This document shows, piece after piece, positions 14,001-23,400 of a DNA stretch of 64,000 nucleotides. Under the pieces are notes generated by a model, which saw nothing but the letters and a program-made list of their open reading frames with translations, had not been told where the DNA came from and made no database searches. The stretch is from Dromaius novaehollandiae (Eukaryota; Chordata; Aves; Casuariiformes; Dromaiidae): the NCBI RefSeq assembly GCF_036370855.1, contig NC_088132.1, forward strand, positions 62,844,841 through 62,908,840. The letters are read 5' to 3'. Every line of letters begins with the position of its first letter. The first letter of the stretch is position 1. Made by a program: the position numbers and the translations under genes.

Positions 14001-14375
14001 CTGAGTCCCAAAACTTACTATCTGAAACTGGGATTCCCTTCCTGGAAATCTCTGTTGGGGAGAAAACTACAGCTTATCCTCTAGATCTGTGCGAAGTTCA
14101 TCATAATACCTAGAAAAGAGGCATAAAGCAGGAGGAACAGTTACCACTAAATTCTCTGAGCATATTTTAATGAAAAAAACAAAAGAACAAAAAAAGCCAC
14201 TAAAACTTCTTGCATGTATGTAGATCAGTTAGGCTTTATTGCTGTTTTGGAAATGATTAGATAAGCCTTTACTGAGAAGGGAAACTGCTGAGACTCTTCA
14301 GAACTGGTGTCAACACAATTCAGGTTAAATACTTCTAAGGGCTAATCAAAGCCTGTAGGTTTTGAAGTATGTCTG

Positions 14376-14406
<31 letters not shown>

Positions 14407-16057
14407 AAAAACCTAAGCTGCTAGGACCCCCACACTGGCTTCTTAAACATGTGATGCACAAATACTACCATATTTTGTTCTTCTGCAGGTGGTTTAGGAA
14501 CGTTTCATGCTTTGTTGAACTGTATTGTACATGTCGTCATGTATACTTATTATGGAATCTGTTCTTTGGGACCAGCCTATCATAAATATTTGTGGTGGAA
14601 AAAATACATGACAACTATACAGCTTGTGAGTAATTTTCTGTTTGACTTGAACATCTCTCAGAAAGCTGATTGTGACTAATGCAGAGTTTATGCAGTAAAT
14701 TTCTACTTTGTTTTAAGTAGTTTCATACAAAATCCACTCAAATCCGCTGATTTCAGCATTTGCAATAATTCCTGAGATTTACACACAAGAAGTTTTCAGT
14801 TATGCAGTACTTGGTGAATAAATTTACAAAACTCACTGCCTGTGTAAAAATGATTAGAATGTTAGCCTTCACCAAGAAAACATACAAATAACTTATTAAT
14901 GCACAGAATATACATGTAAACAGTAATCAGTAAAGGAAAAAAAGAGTGTCACCTGAAGTATTTCTTAAGAATTTCTTGTCCATTCTTTCACAGAAACTGT
15001 TTGATTTTAAAGAATTTACCTCTCCTTGATTCAGAGCCTGAAAAAATGCTCTTGCAATAATTACATTAGCTGTTCTATCAGCAGCAAATCACTTTGAAAT
15101 GGTTACTGCTCTGGCTACTTTTTCATGCCCTGCGTTTTTTATGGTTGAATTCTCTAAACTCTGGTTCTGACTAAACTATTAGTTTGGCCTGACCAAAGAG
15201 ACTTCTGCTGGTGGAGGAGGGAAATGAGCAGGGAGAGGTAACCATGGCTAGTAACTGCTTAAACCAGGTCTGGTGTTAATGGAAGAGTTCATGTAACTAA
15301 GGATGATTTAGCCTGAACAATTATAACCTATTTAAGTCTTTTTGTCCTGGTGGTGCAACCTGTGGATTATTAACTTTCCTTTTATGTGGAACTTTTTTCT
15401 TTAAAATTCTTTGTTAAATTGTTTCTTGGGACCTGCAGGCCTTTGTGTAATATGAGAGTGTGTAAGGTAGGGAGGGGGGGAATTTATGTTCACCAGTTCT
15501 TCTGGCTATATTTTCTAAAGGAGTTTCCCATTTGTCACTAGTCAGACATGCCTGTTTTTTTGTTTCTTTTCTGATCCGGGAAGTGCAGACTTCCTTTCTC
15601 CTAGTAAGGCTTTCTCCATGCTGCTTGTAATTCACTTTCAGTTTATCCCAGGACTTCCCTTTCTTTATTCTGTGAAAAAGTATTTCAGTGGAGTAACATC
15701 TTGGGGGCACGCTAAAGGTCCATCTCTATAGCGGACAAAGCCTCCCCAACTTTGTGTTCTTTCTGTATGTGAGGTATGCTGAATCTTTGTTGAACTTGTA
15801 TAGTTTGTCTTTTATTTAAGAAATACTTATTTTTTCATATCTATCTTTTCTAGGTCCAGTTTATTATGGTTACAGGCCACATAGGACAAATCTACATTAT
15901 GGATGATTGTCAGTACCAGTATCCAATTTTCATGTTTATTATTTGGCTATATGGCTTTATGTTTTTAGTCTTGTTTCTCCACTTCTGGTACCATGCTTAC
16001 ACAAAGGGGCAAAGACTACCAAAGATGACAAAAGAAAAGATCAGCAAAGATCAGTGA
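4987..16057 (+). CDS. ELOVL7: ELOVL7, very-long-chain fatty acid elongase 7 (7 coding exons)
   Basis: The coding sequence joins 4987-5050, 6974-7164, 9385-9465, 9881-9937, 11446-11551, 14489-14625 and 15854-16057, giving 279 aa (I recall 281 for human). Every intron has GT/AG ends and the phases join without a break. The family are multi-pass ER-membrane condensing enzymes that add two carbons from malonyl-CoA to acyl-CoA; ELOVL7 prefers saturated and polyunsaturated C16-C20 substrates. The elongase box HVFHH is at residues 147-151 and a second conserved histidine is H181; both correspond to catalytic histidines of the human enzyme. The N-terminal [11 protein letters not shown] and the GPKLMEN and KKPFEL motifs match ELOVL7 rather than ELOVL1 or ELOVL4. 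The chosen ATG has a good context (A at -3, G at +4). The C-terminal tail is lysine-rich but not a classical KKXX signal. No disruption is seen. Confidence 0.97.
5051..6973 (+). other. ELOVL7: ELOVL7 intron 1
   Basis: This 1.9 kb intron is bounded by GTGAGT and CCCTAG. It holds T- and A-runs (for example about 5378-5390) and an antisense open frame near its 3' end that spills into exon 2. I do not recognise that frame as a gene, and no repeat family could be named. Confidence 0.8.
6974..7164 (+). CDS. ELOVL7: ELOVL7 coding exon 2
   Basis: The acceptor is CCCTAG at 6973 and the donor is GAA/GTAAGT at 7164/7165. The exon encodes residues 22-85 and starts DPRVEG. It covers the first membrane segment (hydrophobic run [13 protein letters not shown]), the [13 protein letters not shown] loop and the second membrane segment. 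Confidence 0.96.
7165..9384 (+). other. ELOVL7: ELOVL7 intron 2
   Basis: This 2.2 kb AT-rich intron has adenine runs at about 7616-7627 and 7855-7877 and a pyrimidine tract next to the exon 3 acceptor. Nothing gene-like was seen. Confidence 0.8.
9385..9465 (+). CDS. ELOVL7: ELOVL7 coding exon 3
   Basis: The acceptor is TTTCCAG at 9384 and the donor is AGA/GTAAGT at 9465/9466. The 27 codons cover residues 86-112, with the elongase-conserved motif [14 protein letters not shown]. Confidence 0.96.
9881..9937 (+). CDS. ELOVL7: ELOVL7 coding exon 4
   Basis: The acceptor is CTTGCAG at 9880 and the donor is ACT/GTAAGT at 9937/9938. The 19 codons (residues 113-131) carry the family motif [12 protein letters not shown]. 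Confidence 0.96.
9938..11445 (+). other. ELOVL7: ELOVL7 intron 4, with one unexplained 135-codon open frame
   Basis: The 1.5 kb intron contains an ATG-initiated open frame at 10439-10846 (+). I recognise no domain in it. It has no signal peptide or strong hydrophobic pattern, and an antisense frame overlaps it. I regard it as probably chance or remnant repeat sequence. Confidence 0.6.
11446..11551 (+). CDS. ELOVL7: ELOVL7 coding exon 5 (catalytic HxxHH box)
   Basis: The acceptor is TTTCAG at 11445 and the donor is CCAG/GTAGTG at 11551/11552. Residues 132-166 include FFVLRKKN, then the elongase signature HVFHH at residues 147-151 (first histidine codon at 11491) and MPWTWW. The histidine box is intact. 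Confidence 0.97.
11552..14488 (+). other. ELOVL7: ELOVL7 intron 5
   Basis: This is the longest ELOVL7 intron (2.9 kb). It is AT-rich. It contains a poly-C run followed by an A-rich tract at 14376-14412, close before exon 6, and an AT dinucleotide-rich patch at about 12390-12415. No exon or named repeat was seen. Confidence 0.8.
14376..14412. repeat. Poly-C/poly-A low-complexity tract
   Basis: A run of twelve C is followed directly by an A-rich stretch interrupted by single C bases. It lies in ELOVL7 intron 5, about 80 bases before exon 6. Confidence 0.9.
14489..14625 (+). CDS. ELOVL7: ELOVL7 coding exon 6
   Basis: The acceptor is TCTGCAG at 14488 and the donor is CTT/GTGAGT at 14625/14626. 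It encodes residues 167-212 with the [11 protein letters not shown] and HVVMYTYYG motifs. The histidine of the latter is residue 181, which corresponds to a second catalytic histidine in the human enzyme. Confidence 0.96.
14626..15853 (+). other. ELOVL7: ELOVL7 intron 6
   Basis: This 1.2 kb AT-rich intron has a G run at about 15468-15480. An antisense open frame of about 98 codons (15414-15710) has no recognisable product and I treat it as chance. Confidence 0.75.
15854..16057 (+). CDS. ELOVL7: ELOVL7 coding exon 7 and stop codon
   Basis: The acceptor is TTTCTAG at 15853. The exon encodes residues 213-279, including [11 protein letters not shown], the last membrane segment, and the conserved [16 protein letters not shown] juxtamembrane stretch. 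It ends with TGA at 16055-16057. The C-terminal tail is short and basic. Confidence 0.96.
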   Translation, partial: VQFIMVTGHIGQIYIMDDCQYQYPIFMFIIWLYGFMFLVLFLHFWYHAYTKGQRLPKMTKEKISKDQ

Positions 16058-16492
16058 AACAAACTCTTGTCTATAAAAATGTGTATATCTCCAAGTGGAA
16101 ACTTGTACTACTTGACAATCAAGATATTTAGGTGCACACACTACATCGTGTATATTTTGTATGTTTTTTTTCCAAAACAGAACTGGTATTTTTACCATAA
16201 GTTATTTGGGTTTCAGAATTTGGGGGGGTGGGGTGGGTGGAACAACGTGGATCTCAGATTAAAAAAAAAGTTGTGCTTTTCTTTTTTCCCAATACCTTGT
16301 TCATCTTTGTCTTGCTAGAAATGACTGGATAGATGATCTCTATCTAGAAGATGCATGCAAATAAGGGTATTCATTGGGAAAATTAAAATGTGTATGACAA
16401 GTACATAGTACTTTGAACACTGAGAACATTACTGCACCTTGTTATAAGTTGTTGAGAATGTCAGCTGCATTTTATTAAAAGAATGAAACTTC

Positions 16493-16498
16493 AATAAA
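16493..16498 (+). terminator. ELOVL7: Proximal poly(A) signal AATAAA of ELOVL7
   Basis: Canonical hexamer in the 3' UTR, 436 bases after the stop codon. Use would give the short transcript form. Confidence 0.5.
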
Positions 16499-17660
16499 TA
16501 CAGTTTATAGAATCTAAAGCTTATCATTAATATTGTTAATACATATAAACATTGTTATATGTGTTTACCAACTATATTACATTAAAGAATGGGATATATC
16601 TTAATCTGTCAAAGTATGGTGTTTAATTTGAAGATGATAGATTTTTCTGGATATACCCTGTTTTACTAAAATATCTTAAGTCATTTCATGTAGGAAATTT
16701 ATACTCATTTAAGCATTATCCTAAGTGCAGGAAACATCTACTAATTTAAACATTATCTGAACTGTGTTATTGTGTAATGATCAAAAAACCTACTGGTTTG
16801 TTCAACCAAGTATCGAAATATTGTTATATTATTCAACATATCTACAGATATATTTTGATCTTAGTAGGCCAGACTGTTGAATCTTGTAATTCAGTAGCCA
16901 AAATCTTAGTCTTCCAATAACATTTTTTAAAAAAGAAACAGAGTTTGATTGAAGCCTAAATGTCAGCTAGTATGATTGTACTGTACTCTGTTTCCTCCCA
17001 TTTCCCTTACCTATTGAAATACATTCCTAGAAAGTTTTTTTTTATTGTTTGTTTTTGTAACAACTCAAGGTTAAAGTTTCTCCATTCTCCAATAGCACTT
17101 TGTTTCTGCTTTCTGGTACTAGGTAAAAAGATGCATGCCATTCCCTGAACTATTGAGAGAGATGGTCATACGGCATGACTGCAGTCCATATATAATCAAC
17201 CAACATGTTGTTTTCCATTGCTAGGCAGGTCGTTATGGTCACACATGTACAGAAATTAAAGGACCTAGCTATATGTATGCAAGTTGCATTTATACTGTAT
17301 GAGTTTATTAAGGAATTACTGTATGCAACAGCCATGTAAATGAGAAGTTAACGAAGTTTAAGTGAATGTGTTGTATTTAAATGTACTGTTTTCTATTACG
17401 ATCACTACTAACAGAAAAGAAGCTTTATTTTGTACTTGATTGGATGTGTGGGATTTTCAAATACCTTAAACTTTAGGGGATTTTTGAATTGCCTTCCTGT
17501 TGTACAATTCCAAGCAAGTAAATTTTGTTACCTGGATACTTTTATGGGAATACTGACATTTGTTGTGTTCTGTTAATGCTAAAAGACTTTGAACTTTATC
17601 TTGGACGTGAGTTGCAAATGATTTCTTACAAAATTACATATGAGTCTCCTTTATAAAACA

Positions 17661-17666
17661 AATAAA
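17661..17666 (+). terminator. ELOVL7: Distal poly(A) signal AATAAA of ELOVL7
   Basis: Canonical hexamer about 1.6 kb after the stop codon, with T-rich sequence following it. It is a plausible end of the long transcript form. Confidence 0.5.
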
Positions 17667-18203
17667 AAGTAATTTATATTTTATCTTTCTACTTCTTAAT
17701 TGCTGCAGCTATCAACAATCATGGCAGATTGAAAGTTAGATCCCCAAAAGCACTTTGCTTGAGATGTATATTGCAACCCTTTAATTTTTAGCTGCTTGAT
17801 CCTAGAATCCTCTGTGCTGAGTTTAAGCTCCCTGGCAGTGTGCAGAATCCAAAACAGCCAGGATGCTGACTAGGGGCCACACCAACTTTCTGTGGGAATT
17901 GTAATCACTGACCATAAGTCTTGAATCCAGCCAGCCTCCAGCTCATGTCTGTGTGCCCTTAGGTTCCAGGGTGCCTAAGGATAGGCACCTACCACTGTTT
18001 AGTCAAACAGATGGACAGAACTTGCCTCTCTTTTATTTTTAAAGCTTGAGTACTCCCCATTTTTAATATAAGAGTTTACCAAATAAAAACTGATGAAGGA
18101 AGAAAAGGGAACAATTTGGTTCACAGCTTTCTTGAGCCTGAGGGCCCAAACATATGTATGGGAAACAGAGGCCTCCTAGGAAAAGGCTTGTTGCTAATTA
18201 ACA

Positions 18204-18219
18204 ATTAACAATTGTTAAT
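18204..18219. repeat. 16-bp perfect palindrome
   Basis: ATTAACAATTGTTAAT reads identically on both strands. It lies beside a direct copy of the AATTAACA half, in the intergenic region after ELOVL7. Confidence 0.9.
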
Positions 18220-19605
18220 CTGTGGTGTGAGCTGGATGATGCTATTCTCTACCTCTTCTGTAGGGTGGGTGGGCATTACTCTGTACTCTTGCAGATAATT
18301 AGTAAGATGGTGGGGGAAGTCCTGGTTCTGGTCTCTCATTTCACAATACTTCCCCTGCAAGTAATACAAAATGCATAAATATGCAGGTATCAGGACCAGC
18401 TGGAAGCTTTCTAAAAAGTAAGAGGTACTGTGTCTCCATCTACATTTTGAAAGAAAAGCATCCTGCAGCTGAGTGTGAGAAGCCAGACACACTGTTGGTC
18501 TGAGACCTAGATCAGTACCTGATTCTTCAAACTCAGCTGGGCTTAAGTGAGAGCTGGGAGTATACGTGCTCAAAAGCGAGCAGCTCTGGGCATGTGCAGG
18601 TGCTGGACTGTAGCGAGCCAGGAAGAACTTCCAAATCTAGCAGGTGCACAATCACCAAGTGCCTCCAGAGCCAGTTTGCTTGAAATTAAGAAGTAATAAG
18701 CTGTAGAAGAAAGTGGAGATGCTGATCATTCAGCAGATTGTCAGCAAGGGCCACTCCAGGTTTCTGTTACGTAATTTCTCACTTGCATAGTGGTTTAGTT
18801 TTCTGTATGTTATGAAGCCAACTGTCAGTCATTTTTGCTCTCTGAAGTTTTACTTAACCAAGAAATAGGAATACAAATAAAGGCAACATAGATTTATAAG
18901 TTTATATCCTCTGCAAGATAAATAGTTAATATACAACAAGCGTTTTATATTAAAAACTGTCATGCTGTCATGTTCCTTTGGCCGTAAAACAGAAACCTTG
19001 GTTTTATTAATGATTTTCCCAAAATGTTTGGCTTTATTCCTGTAACAACTACTATAACATAGTTTGCTTTTCTGTTTGATATACTGACAAGTTTGGCATT
19101 TGGAGAAAAAAAAATGTGTTATTTCAGGGTGCTGTATGGGTATATCTTGAGAGGTTGCATATAGCCCAAGTATTCTAGTGACATCAATACAAAATGTTAT
19201 TGAACCCATCATGGTACACACAATATTAATGCCTGTGAGAATCATGCAGTCTTGATCTTGACAGTCACTTATTTTCCTGCTTGAAAATTGTGCATCCTAC
19301 ATGCTTAAATGTATCATAATTTTCAGTTATGACAGGGGAGTGCAATATAAAACAAAACTATTATAGCAAACATTTACTGATAATGAGAGGAAGTGGAGTT
19401 AAAATGCTGCATCTCTTAGATGTAGCTGAGGAGAAATGCTAATGTTGCCAGCTACTTCTTTATAATAGTCCTGAAAACAGACATTTTTTCTTTCTGTGTG
19501 AATTAGTGTGAAAAGGACACAGTCTCTTTATCAAAGTGGTAATTAACCGGACAGAACCTATATTGATGTCTTGCATGTTTTTCAAACGTAAACCTGGCCC
19601 CCCTT

Positions 19606-19627
19606 CCTGAACCGTTTACGGTTCAGG
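19606..19627. repeat. Inverted repeat, 10-bp arms with TT centre
   Basis: CCTGAACCGT and ACGGTTCAGG are perfect inverted copies separated by TT. The site lies about 0.3 kb before the CpG island of DEPDC1B and could be a dimeric factor site. Confidence 0.9.
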
Positions 19628-19958
19628 CACATGCTCAAGGAAGTATGAAGAAGAACAAGTAGCTAATGTTCGTTTTAAAAATTAGGTAATGTATCTTTCA
19701 GGAAGCTAAAATGTCCCGCTGAAGCAGGTATTCGGCTAGATTGCCCACGAACTTAATTTCCCACTCTATCCAGCATTTTACATAAGGTAACATCCCAGGA
19801 GCCCATCAGTGCTTTTTGGGCCTTGTGCAAGGTCTGTTACCTGTTTTTCCCGGGGGACTGTAACAAAAGAAGGCGCTCCCGCCTGCCCTGCAGGAGTCAA
19901 GTTACACTCCACTCTTTCTGCCTCTTCCCGCCCCGGTGGTTCCGCCTCCCGCCCGCCA

Positions 19959-19966
19959 TTTCCCGC
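19959..19966 (+). promoter_or_regulatory. E2F consensus site
   Basis: TTTCCCGC matches the E2F consensus TTTSSCGC. It lies about 470 bases before the DEPDC1B start codon inside the CpG island. Function is inferred. Confidence 0.5.
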
Positions 19967-20294
19967 TGCGGTTCAGCCGGGCCCAGCGGCCCTGCTCAGC
20001 CGAGGGGCCCGGCGGGACGCGGCCCCACGCCCCCGCCGCTCCTCCTGGCCGCGGGGCGAGGCCCGCACCAAAGACCGCGCTCCCGAAGCACAGGGCTCGT
20101 CGGCAGCGGCGGGCGGCTCCGCGTCCCCCGGGCCCAGCGCGGCCGTTGCCGGGCCCCGAGCAGCCGTTACCGACCACCCGCAGGGCTCCCCGCCCCTGGA
20201 GCTGGGGGCGCTAAAGGCGTCGGACGCCGGGAGGCGGGGCAGCTCCGCGCGAGCGGGGAGGCGGGGCAGCGAGCCCCTCCGCCATTCACGGGCA

Positions 20295-20302
20295 GGGGCG
20301 GG
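20295..20302 (+). promoter_or_regulatory. GC box (Sp1-type)
   Basis: GGGGCGGG lies just before the E-box in the DEPDC1B proximal promoter. Confidence 0.5.
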
Positions 20303-20307
20303 CTTGT

Positions 20308-20313
20308 CACGTG
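20308..20313. promoter_or_regulatory. Canonical E-box CACGTG
   Basis: This palindromic CACGTG (context TCACGTGC) is the type bound by MYC/MAX and USF. It lies between the GC box and the CCAAT box in the DEPDC1B promoter. Confidence 0.55.
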
Positions 20314-20325
20314 CAGCCCCGCTAC

Positions 20326-20330
20326 CCAAT
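20326..20330 (+). promoter_or_regulatory. CCAAT box (NF-Y)
   Basis: CCAAT in the context ACCCAATAGGG lies about 30 bases upstream of a CHR-like element. This spacing is common in late cell-cycle promoters. Confidence 0.6.
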
Positions 20331-20359
20331 AGGGAGAGGCAGTGTCTTGCGGGCCGGGA

Positions 20360-20365
20360 TTCAAA
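20360..20365 (-). promoter_or_regulatory. CHR-like element (TTTGAA on the minus strand)
   Basis: TTCAAA on + is TTTGAA on -, the core of the cell-cycle genes homology region bound by MuvB/DREAM. It sits near the expected start site, next to GC-rich sequence. The orientation is reversed relative to most described CHRs, so this is tentative. Confidence 0.4.
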
Positions 20366-20396
20366 CGGTCGGCGGGCGCGGCGCGTGCGGCGGCCG

Positions 20397-20410
20397 GTCT
20401 CCGTGGAGAC
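20397..20410. promoter_or_regulatory. GTCTCC-GT-GGAGAC inverted repeat, RFX X-box-like
   Basis: Six-base arms are perfectly inverted around GT, 20 bases before the DEPDC1B start codon. The layout resembles RFX X-box sites. If transcribed, it could instead form a small hairpin in the 5' UTR. Confidence 0.4.
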
Positions 20411-20430
20411 GGTGGGACCCGGCCGCGTCC

Positions 20431-20478
20431 ATGGAGCTGAGGCTTGTCGGCCCTGGGCCCTACCGCGCCACGCGGCTG
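20431..20478 (+). CDS. DEPDC1B: DEPDC1B coding exon 1
   Basis: It encodes the first 16 residues, including the conserved [11 protein letters not shown]. The donor is CTG/GTGAGA at 20478/20479. It lies in the CpG island. The same frame is open further upstream, but without an ATG back to at least 20311. Confidence 0.93.
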
Positions 20479-23400
20479 GTGAGAGCATCCCGGGGCGGCG
20501 GTCGTCCCGTCCTGTCCCCCCCCCGCGTCCTGCGCAGCCCCCTTCGCGGGGACCCCGGGTAGCGGCCCTTTGTCTTGAGGCAGGCCTGGCCGCGGCCTGC
20601 GGCGGGGCGCGCCGGGCCTGGCCCTGAGCCATTCCCCGGCCGTGGGGGCCCGGGGCTGCGCTCGCCTTCCCGCGGCCGGGGACCGGCGTTTCCCAGGGCC
20701 AGCGCGTGTGGGGTGGGGGCACCCCGTGCGCCGCGCGTGGCCGACCGGGGGCAGGGCCCCGGGCCCGGCAGCGCTGGGCCTGGGCCCACCTTTTTGTCAG
20801 GTGAAACCCCAGGGGGAGTTAAACCGTTAGCTGCGGCTGTGGAGCCGTGGGTAGCATGGGAGCCTGGATATTACAGTTTGCAAAATCCTGTCTTTGTGCT
20901 TAAATCCTAGGTGATTAAATCTTAGTTTTAGATTTCAATGCTCTTGTACAAAAGGTGATCAAAATGCATGCAGCTGTGCATTTAGATCTGACTGCATTCT
21001 GATCTTACCTCACAGGACTAAAATGTTTCTAGCAGAAGAGCTCCCATGACAGTTTGCTTTGCTCTTTTTCTGTAGTGGAATGAGATAATCGAGCTCTTTC
21101 GTTCTGGGATGCCTTTGCGGAAGCATCGGTGCCGCTTCAAAAGCTATGAGCGTTGTTTCAAAGCCTCGGAGGCAGTGGACTGGTTACATGAACTACTCGG
21201 CTGTAATCAAAACTTTGGCCCAGAAGTAACTCGCAATCAAACAGTTAAGCTGCTTAAAAAATTCCTGAAAAATCATGTTATTGAAGACATTAAAGGAAGA
21301 TGGGGCAAAGAGGACTTTCAAGATGATGGTCACTTATATAGGTAAACCTATTTACAGTGACTTCATAAAATCTTGGTTTTATGAAAACAGGGAGTAGTAA
21401 TACTTGAGTATTGCTTTTATAAATATTTCTACAAAATGCCTTTGAAAAGGTGACACTGTCTCTTTTTCTGCCTGTCTGTTAAAGACTGTCTTTTTCTTTA
21501 GTAATGCGCAAATGTTGTGATTTAATGTTTGGCTTTTGGAAGGCACTTTACTTGATTTCATCTTATGAATACTAACAAAAGCCTTTTCAACTTTTATCAG
21601 TTAATAAGTTCTGTTTGCTGTTAATAGATGTCAAACTTGTCAATTATTAGTTAAAAGAACACATGTTGAGGAGATATTGATGGAAGTGAGAATGGTGTTG
21701 AGTATCCAGCTGCAGTTTTTCTTCTTCCTCCGCTCACCCAGGAACTTTGGATGCTCTTTTCCATTTTTTCTGAGAGAAGGGTTTTCTGAATTTAAGTGAT
21801 AAAAGAGAAAGTTAAGAGAAGAAAGAGAAAGTTAAGTTTTATTAGCTCACCCTCAAGAAAGTTTGTTTACTTACTTCTGTTTAGCCTCTTAACTGGTGGC
21901 TTGTTAACAGGGGAAACAGTTTTATTTGCAACAAAAGCCCAGTCTTATTGGACATCCTTCCGTAAGTGTCTAAAGAAAAATCCACTGCATTTAAAACTGT
22001 CGTAGATCTTATACACACATTAAGAAGTTGGATGGCCTTAAAGCTGGAAACTAAAGATCCTGTTTGCTGGCCTTACACTAGAAATATTGAAGACAAGGAG
22101 AGCTGTAGAGGAGCTTCTTTCTTGACTTCAAGTTGGAGAAGACTAAATGTAAAGGATAGTTTGGAGTGGGCCTTTTGCTTATTTGAACAGAGCTGGAAAA
22201 ACAATTGCCTTGGCAAACATGCCATAGACTTCGCGCTCCGAAGACTAGTAGAGGAGCATTAAGTATGCTGAGAGTGGTGGAAGACACAGCAATTGGCATC
22301 TCTGTGTACTGTGATTGGTGTTTCTAGGGATTATGGTCATTATGTGGAATAGAAAAATGACATTTTTTTTAAGGATAATTCCGGGTGTGTGTTTGGACAG
22401 CAAAGCAGAGAAAGGAGTGGGATTTTGAAGAAACACAGGAGAGAAAGAGAGTAAGGCAAAGGCCCTGGGAGGGCACCGGGTGTTGATTGTACAAAACAAC
22501 TTCTTTTGAAAAGGAGTGGAGTACTTGCATTAAAACAACTTGTGATATGGAAGCAATAGGATAAATGCCTAATATTTGATATCCTCTAGTGTTTTGCGTT
22601 GGTAATGGGTAACTGACACTGCGTTAGTGCTGCAATTCTAAGTATACCTGTTAAATTTTTCCCTTAGAATCTTTGGAATTGAACTTTTCTTTGTGCTGGA
22701 AAGCTTTCACATGTGTCACCACACATGCCTTTCTTTTTTGACCTCTGATACTTGCTCTCAGGTCTCTGCATCTTTTGTGAAGGTGCACTTCGTTATCCTT
22801 CTGATATGCTCTAGTCTCTTCACTGTAGAATACTTATCAAAGTATTCCCTTATAGATTTTGTTCTCCAGGTGAGGACTGTTTGTAAGCTGACCACTCAGA
22901 CTGAAATTACCCTCAATTTGAAAGAAGCTGAAGTGAGGCAATGTGAAGGAAAAAAAAAAAGTTGTTGGAAAACATCAAAAGAAATCAGTATTTAAAAATT
23001 TTTCCATAAAACAGATGAAATAGAAGAAATACATATTTTTTCTACTTATGCCAGTATTGTAGTACTTCTGTTTTTGAGATTTTTGTCTTTCTGCATGTCC
23101 TACAGAGAAGACTTTTCCTTATCTGCTGCAGTGTTCTGTGTAGTCTGTCTTACGTTTAGCAACTTTTGAGTGTTGTTCCTATTTGTTTTCACAACCCTGA
23201 ATAAATTAGGAGAAATAAATTGGGGGAAGAAAGTTTAGACGCTCCCTCCTGTGAAATGGTGGGCCACTATGCTGTTTTGGGGATGTTAATACAGCTTTGG
23301 CAGACCTGGTGGCTCTTTTGATCTTGGCTCAATATACATTGCTGCTTCTACTGATGACTTGCATTTCCATATGAAGTGTTTTATCCTGTCAGTCTGTATT

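Larger units (their letters stand above)
16058..17690 (+). other. ELOVL7: ELOVL7 3' UTR with two candidate polyadenylation signals
   Basis: AT-rich sequence follows the stop codon. It has AATAAA at 16493-16498 and AATAAA at 17661-17666, which predict a short UTR of about 0.45 kb and a long one of about 1.6 kb. T- and G-rich patches, including a G-rich run at about 16222-16240, lie within it. The end chosen here is approximate, about 25 bases past the second signal. Confidence 0.65.
17691..19900. other. ELOVL7-DEPDC1B intergenic region
   Basis: This is mostly AT-rich. Two palindromes are visible, at 18204-18219 and 19606-19627. The stretch of about 17.8-18.7 kb is less AT-rich and reads like an old interspersed repeat (motifs such as GGCACCTACCACTG), but I cannot assign a family. 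Open frames on the minus strand (18205-18573 and 18850-19245) begin at non-ATG codons or lack recognisable domains. Confidence 0.5.
19900..20830 (+). promoter_or_regulatory. DEPDC1B: CpG island, DEPDC1B promoter and first exon
   Basis: This is the most GC- and CpG-dense segment of the window, roughly 900 bases against AT-rich surroundings. It contains the DEPDC1B start codon at 20431 and the first part of intron 1. Motifs visible include an E2F consensus at 19959, a GC box at 20295, a CACGTG E-box at 20308, a CCAAT box at 20326, and a reversed CHR at 20360. Long open frames on both strands here (up to about 270 codons) are GC-driven by-products and do not resemble proteins I know. Transcription probably starts between about 20370 and 20425; this is inferred from motif positions. 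Confidence 0.88.

Noticed and set aside
18205-18573. Minus-strand 122-codon frame after ELOVL7
   Set aside because: It begins at a TTG codon, ends in the AT palindrome and has no recognisable domain.
20311-20430. In-frame N-terminal extension of DEPDC1B starting at 20311
   Set aside because: The frame is open, but it begins with GTG, overlaps the E-box and CCAAT promoter motifs, and known DEPDC1B proteins start at the ATG used here.
19809-20789. Long overlapping open frames on both strands (up to about 270 codons) around the DEPDC1B start
   Set aside because: They occupy the CpG island, where stop codons are scarce. They overlap one another on both strands and have arginine-, proline- and alanine-rich composition without domains. 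The real exon here is 20431-20478.
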